This document shows, in pieces, positions 59,086 to 64,000 of a stretch of 64,000 bases of DNA. The stretch comes from Castanea sativa (Eukaryota; Streptophyta; Magnoliopsida; Fagales; Fagaceae): contig NC_134015.1 of NCBI RefSeq assembly GCF_040712315.1, positions 4,376,445 to 4,440,444 on the forward strand. Reading direction: 5' to 3'. The position numbers and the translations under genes were made by a program. The notes below the pieces were generated by a model. That model was given only the letters and a program-made list of their open reading frames with translations, did not search any database and was not told the DNA's origin. Position 1 is the stretch's first letter. Each line of letters starts with the position of its first letter.

Positions 59086-59455
59086 TGTGTGTGTACATTT
59101 TTTTGCAATGCTTATATAATGATAAACTGAAAGTTCTAAATGAAATACTCAATGAGACTAAGTTGGTGTGCATAATCAAATTGCAATTGTGCTTTTGGTG
59201 GTTATTCTCTAGTCATGGATGGATATCTTTTGTGATTTAAGTTGTGAATTACCTAATAGGATTGTGAGTTTCTAATCTTGCATATCACCTATCACAAAAC
59301 TTAACTACCTTGACTTGCAAAACAAAATTACCAACAACCATACAAATGTTATTTTCTTTTGGTCTACATATAATAACTCTAGAATATTGTTTATCATATG
59401 TTACAACAGAAAAGACATTGAATGAGGTAAATAACATAATGAAATAGATAAATAG

Positions 59456-61083
59456 TGTTAAATATATTAGCAACACGATGTGTTATACCATGTTGTATAT
59501 ACTAGAATGGATGCAGAAAGAGAAACATAGAATAGGAATACTGAGAATACAAGGATTACATGGTTCAGCCTTGTCAACTTACATTCATAAAGGAATCCCT
59601 TAAGGGCTACATATTTATTATGTAAGAGTGTAGTACAATAACTTGTGTTACGATGAACCCTAATATGAGTATATATAGGCGACTAAACTCTAGACTACTA
59701 ATACATGCAAGAGTGGGCTTGGGCCTATTATATTGGGCTAATATGTCTAATATATCTCTAACACCCTCCCTCAAACTCAAGATGGAAGCTCGATGAAGGC
59801 TTAAGGTTAGATAAGTATGAGAAGATCCTTTAGAGATGCCTTGAAAGAATGCCTTTCAAGAAACCGCAATTAAGAATGTGCCAATTGATCGATTTCGGAA
59901 CTTAAAATGAAGAAATGGAGCCCAAAATCAGAATCTACATGAAAAATTGAGTAAGATAAGCCCTTTTAGAAAATTTTAACTTTTGGTCAAGGTCAACGCA
60001 AAAGTCAAAGTCAACAGGTCTATGGTCAAAGTCAATAGTCAGTCAATGGCTATGTGATCCGGGTTGATTTCGAGTTTCTAGGTCGGGTCACGGATCGAGC
60101 TGTATAGATGCTGACCTTATCCTATGAGGTGGCCCTGACTAGGATTAAGGCTTGTGTGGCTAATGACCTAGCACATTTGCATGTCGCTGACGTGGATAGA
60201 CTGATGTCATCATGACATCGTTAGGTTTTTTGGTGCGTGGGTGGAGCGTGAGATGTCCACCGCCGTGTGGAGGAGAACCCAGAAATCAATCGGCGCGTGG
60301 TGGTGCGTGCTTCAGTGGATGACTGCTGGATTTCTTCCATAGGCAGATTGGTGGTTGACATGGCCAATTGGATAGCGCATGTGGCCGATGGATGAGCTGC
60401 ACATGAGGAAATTGTGGAGGTGCGTGGGAGAAAGAGTTGGGGACTCTATCTGCGCTTGGAGGCACGTGCGGCTACCAATGGTTGCCAGACTTTTGTGTTT
60501 TTCTCACGAAAGGCTGAGGAGCACATCTGTGTGGTTGGTATCATCAAGCGAAGGCTTGATTTGCATAGATCTAAAAGAGGAGGCATGGATTGCTTGGCCT
60601 GTGGATCTTAGACATGAGTGTGAGTGACAATGGCTGCATGATTCTATGGAGTCCAAATCTAAGAGGTAACAAGGCAAGTGGCTAGGATGGAGGATTGATC
60701 TGTGTGCATGTGGGGAATTTATTTGTTGTGTAGAGATAGTTGTTTAATGCCAATAACGAAGTTTGGCTTTGATACCGTGATAAATATATTAGCAACGCGA
60801 TGTGTTATATCAAGTTGTATATGTGAGAGTGGATGCGGATGGAGAAGTATAGAATAGAAACACCGAGAACACGAAGGTTACGTGGTTCAACCTTGGTAGC
60901 CTACATTCACGGAAAAATCCCTTAAGGGCTATATCTTTATTATGTAAGAGTTCAATATAATAACATGTGTTACAATAAACCATAACATGAATATATATAG
61001 GCGACTAAATCCTAGACTACTAGTACAAGTAGGAGTGGGATTGGGCCTATTACATTGGGCTAATATGTAATATATATCTAACA
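59456..61083 (-). mobile_element. Small non-autonomous LTR element (TRIM-like), minus strand
   Basis: Two direct repeats of about 307 bases (59456-59763 and 60778-61083) start with TGTTAAATATATTAGCAAC or TGATAAATATATTAGCAAC and end with CTAACA. Reading minus, the right copy is the 5' LTR, followed by a primer-binding site GGTATCAAAGCC (60765-60776) close to the initiator-Met type. Just inside the left LTR is a purine-rich tract GAGTTTGAGGGAGGG. The 1.0-kb interior has no gag or pol. It includes GC-richer DNA with repeated GCGCGTGG motifs and a frame at 60379-60627 that recurs in the second copy. Confidence 0.8.
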
Positions 61084-62088
61084 TATTAAATATATTAGCA
61101 ACGCGATATGTTATATCATGTTGTATATGCTAGAGTGGATGCAGAAGGAAAAGCATAAAATAGGACCAACGAGAACATGAGGGTTACGTGGTTCAGCCTT
61201 GTCGGCTTACATCCATGGAGGAATCCCTTAAGGGTTATATCTTTATTATGTAAGAGTGTAGTACAATAACCTATGTTACAATGAACTCTAACATGAGTAT
61301 ATATGGGCGACTAAACCCTAAACTACTAATACAAGTAGGAGTGAGTTTGGGCCTATTACATTTGGCTAATATGTCTAATATATTTCTAGCACCTCTCTCA
61401 AACTCAAGACGGAAGCTTGATGAAGGCTTGAAGTTGGATAAGCATAAGAAGATCACTTGGAAATGCCTTGAAAGAATGCCTTTGTAGAAACCACAACAAA
61501 GAATGTGCCATTTGATTGATTTCGAAGCTTCAAATGAAGAAATAAGGTCCAAAATTAGAATCTACCCGAAAAACTGAGCAAGATAGGCTCCTTCAAAAAT
61601 TTTAACTTTTGGTCAATGGTCAATGGTCAAAGTCAACAGCTACATGGTCCAGGTTGGTTCTGGGTTTTCAGGTCGGGTCACAGATCGGGCTGCAGAGATG
61701 CTGACATCATTCTATGACGTAGCGCTGACTAGGATTAGGGCTTACGTGGCTGATGACGTGGCATGCTTACATGTTGCTAACGTGGATGAGATGACATCAG
61801 CATGCCATCATTAGGAATTTTCGACGCATGGCGATGCTCATCGGCACATGGTGGTGAGATAGAAACCCTGGCGGCGTGTGAGGGCGCGTGTTAGGTCATA
61901 TGTGGGTCAGATTCTTGAGCTACGTAGATCGCCAGACGTCAAGGTCTTCATGGCTATGCGTGTGCCTAGAAGACGATCTAGGAGTCAAGAATCTGTGGTG
62001 GCACATGGGAGAAAGAGCTGAGGACTCTGTCTGCGCGTGGAGGCGCGTGCAAAATCAGATGGTGGCCAGACTTCTAGGTTTTTCTCGA
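61084..62088 (-). mobile_element. Second copy of the same LTR element, truncated, abutting the first
   Basis: An LTR copy (61084-61391) begins immediately after the CTAACA of the previous LTR with no spacer. Its interior (61392-62088) is colinear with 59764 onward (CTCAAACTCAAGA, ATGCCTTGAAAGAATGCCTT, GGTCAAAGTCAA, GGTCGGGTCACRGATCG) and stops within the frame ending ARLLGFSR. The right LTR is missing. Confidence 0.75.
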
Positions 62089-62404
62089 TATTCTCCCTTT
62101 GGTGGACTATCAAAAACATCGAATCTCTATAGAGTATTTATTTAAATAATTTAATATATAAAAGTAGATTAATTTTGTATTGAGAATATAAAAATAGATA
62201 CATGAGAATTTATGTTTTATATTGAAGATGATATTATACAATATATATATAAGTTAGACTTAAGCCAAAAAAATAAAATAAACAGAAAAAAGAAAGTTGA
62301 AAACGCTGTAGCGAAATGAATAGCTAGACACGAAGATCCTGAACCCACTTGACCAACAACAAATATATTTCCTCTCTCTCGATATATATATACATATCTT
62401 TTTA
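62089..62404. repeat. Flank with a 60-bp repeat
   Basis: CCCTTTGGTGGACTATCAAA and CATCGAATCT with GAGTATTTA (62092-62150) recur at 63280-63345. AT-rich otherwise; no signal-peptide exon found here for copy C. Confidence 0.5.
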
Positions 62405-62822
62405 CAATATGATTACTGGGAAGTCATAGTACGAAGGAAGGAATATCAATTCAGCATTATTTGGAGTATTCAACAGGCTTTTTGTCTTGTTTCTCAAAAA
62501 AAAAAAAAAAAAAAAGTCTATGAAAGTCAAAGATAGTCAATTTTATTATTGATTTTTATTTTTTAATTATTGTGGCAAATAAAATATACATTAAATGATA
62601 TTTTAAAAAGTGTAAATTTTTTGAAATAAAGTCAGTGGTAATTAATTTTATTAAATTTTTAATAACAAAAAGATTTAAGGATGAAATAGACTTGATTATT
62701 AAATTTGGGTGACCAAAATGACATAATTAATAGTTAGGGTACTAAATTGAATTTTACAAAATAATTTGGGATTAAATTAGTAATTTACCTTATATTTTAC
62801 AATGTTTTAATAATATGGCTAG
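62405..62822 (+). other. Intron-type sequence of peptide gene copy C
   Basis: Related to 10284-10916 and 44321-44830 (GGCAAATAAAATATACATTA, GACATAATTAATAGTTAGGG, TTTTAATAATATGGCTAGT). It precedes copy C's exon remnants and supports descent of the three loci from one. Confidence 0.6.
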
Positions 62823-63131
62823 TTGTGAATCACCACCACCTCTAGTGGGTTTGGCCAACATCTACCGACAGACATCAATTGGGCCCCATGGGATTGGCAT
62901 CCCCTTAAAAGAACTGATCATAAAACTTAAAAAAACCGAAACGCTTCATAGTTTGAGATGTAGGCCTGTTGGGTCTACTATCTCAAACACATTTTTACAT
63001 TTTGAATAATTTTACACATATTTTTACACACTTTTTTATCAATACAAATTTCAAAAAATTATAAAAATCTCATTCCAAACTACTCTATCAAATATCCTTA
63101 CATGTGGCTTATGCTGATCATACTCCTTTTG

Positions 63132-63784
63132 TGTCTGAGCTTGGCCTCTTTATCCAAAATCAACTAGTGGCTAATTGATATCAAAGGAGCTCTTTTTTCT
63201 TATTTTTCTTTTCTTTGAACAACTATTTTTGATAAGAGTACCATATATGTGGCGTGTGTCTTTATGTGTCCGTCATCTTATATTGCCCTTTGGTGGACTA
63301 TCAAAGGCATCGAATCTATCTACGGAGTATTTAATTTTTTTGCTAATAAAGAGTATTTAATTATTTATTATATAAAGTCATCCAAGCTATCAATAATCCA
63401 AAGCCCAATAGAACTCAGCTGAGTCATATTATTAACGATATTAAGAGGACAGGGTTTTGTATGCAATTTTGTAGATTTCTTCATACCTGTAGGGGGTAAT
63501 AGGTTGGTCCACTCCCTTGCAAAAAGAGCAGTTTTAGTTGCAGATTCTGAGGTTTGGCTAGAAGAGCTACCACTGGATTTGATTGATGTTTTTCAGTCTG
63601 ATTTACCTTAATAAAATTACCTTAAGGAGAGACTCCAGTCTGGCAGTTCTGTATGCCACTCCTCCTCACCCCCAAAAACCATAAGATGAGTGCAGGTCAG
63701 ATGGTTCATGGTGGTGAATATGTTCCGATTGATAAAGGTCCAGTCCCACCTTCTGCCCCTAATCCAACCACACATGGGCGATGA
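63132..63784 (+). pseudogene. Secreted proline-rich peptide precursor, copy C (broken)
   Basis: The start of the main exon is recognisable at 63132-63157 (TCTGAGCTTGGCCTCT, compare TCTGAAGCTCGGCCTCT in copy B). An insertion of about 450 bases follows, and the exon resumes at 63624 with GGAGAGACTCCAG. The C-terminal part reads MSAGQMVHGGEYVPIDKGPV and PPSAPNPTTHGR to TGA at 63782-63784. The conserved PVLYATPPHP block lies in another frame because of a one-base change near 63670. No signal-peptide exon was found. The 3' flank matches copy B to the window end. It is a pseudogene, though its C-terminal KGPVPPSAPNPTTHG core is unchanged. Confidence 0.7.
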
Positions 63785-64000
63785 TGCCATTGGCAACCCA
63801 TGATGAGCTGAGTAGTGTTGCAAAATGCAAATTATCCATTTTCTAGCTGTGCATCAAACTTCTTGTCTTTGATGCTGTTTCTCTAGAACATGATTTTCTT
63901 TTAAATAAATTGTATGTGTATATGGTTGTGTGTATTAGTATCTACCCATAATAAAAGGGTGGTGTTTAGAATTGAAATCATGATTTTGTACCATTGTGTG

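Overview
The window is plant nuclear DNA, most likely from a woody eudicot. It is AT-rich and full of introns, Ty3/gypsy and Copia LTRs, hAT, CACTA, Mutator-like and Stowaway-like elements and a tRNA-derived SINE. I cannot fix the species from sequence alone. No rRNA, tRNA gene, CRISPR array or prokaryotic operon is visible. Most of the 64 kb is nested mobile DNA around one small host gene family.

Host genes: a family of small secreted proline-rich peptide precursors occurs three times on the + strand. Copy A (exon at 14712-14985) lacks a recognisable signal-peptide exon. Copy B (43538-45436, two coding exons, 112 aa predicted) looks intact and has a plausible TATA box, leader exon and 5'-UTR intron from about 41020. 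Copy C (63132-63784) is interrupted and frameshifted. Intron and 3'-UTR sequence is shared between copies, so this is an old segmental duplication later inflated by transposons.

Layout: 1-4753 is the right part of a decayed Tat-lineage Ty3/gypsy element on the minus strand. 5615-6418 is a solo LTR of the same family with a 5-bp target duplication. 8057-9143 is a Mutator-like element carrying a broken MAPKKK-type kinase fragment (Pack-MULE). 10925-14507 is a hAT-like element that was itself hit by a CACTA element and a Copia solo LTR. 15771-17440 holds a 20-bp minisatellite and a duplicated flank. 18699-19141 is a Mutator-like foldback element. 20336-26432 is a 6.1-kb CACTA element carrying fragments of plastid ribosomal protein L4 and of SPT5. 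28180-33963 is a nearly intact autonomous-type hAT element with one frameshift in its transposase. 34940-41017 holds several MITEs and another Mutator-like element. 47638-52563 is a third CACTA element, carrying two exons of a PDR-type ABCG transporter on the minus strand. 53351-53515 is a SINE. 59456-62088 is a pair of abutting small non-autonomous LTR elements.

The most notable signal is the CACTA family. Three members lie in one window, all ending in CACTACAAAA with subterminal arrays of GCCGCGTTT / AAACGCGGC hairpins, and none has a visible transposase. The two large ones have a TATA-like box at nearly the same offset inside the left end, and both have picked up pieces of host genes with exon-intron structure retained. 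The SPT5 piece is an open frame across three spliced exons.
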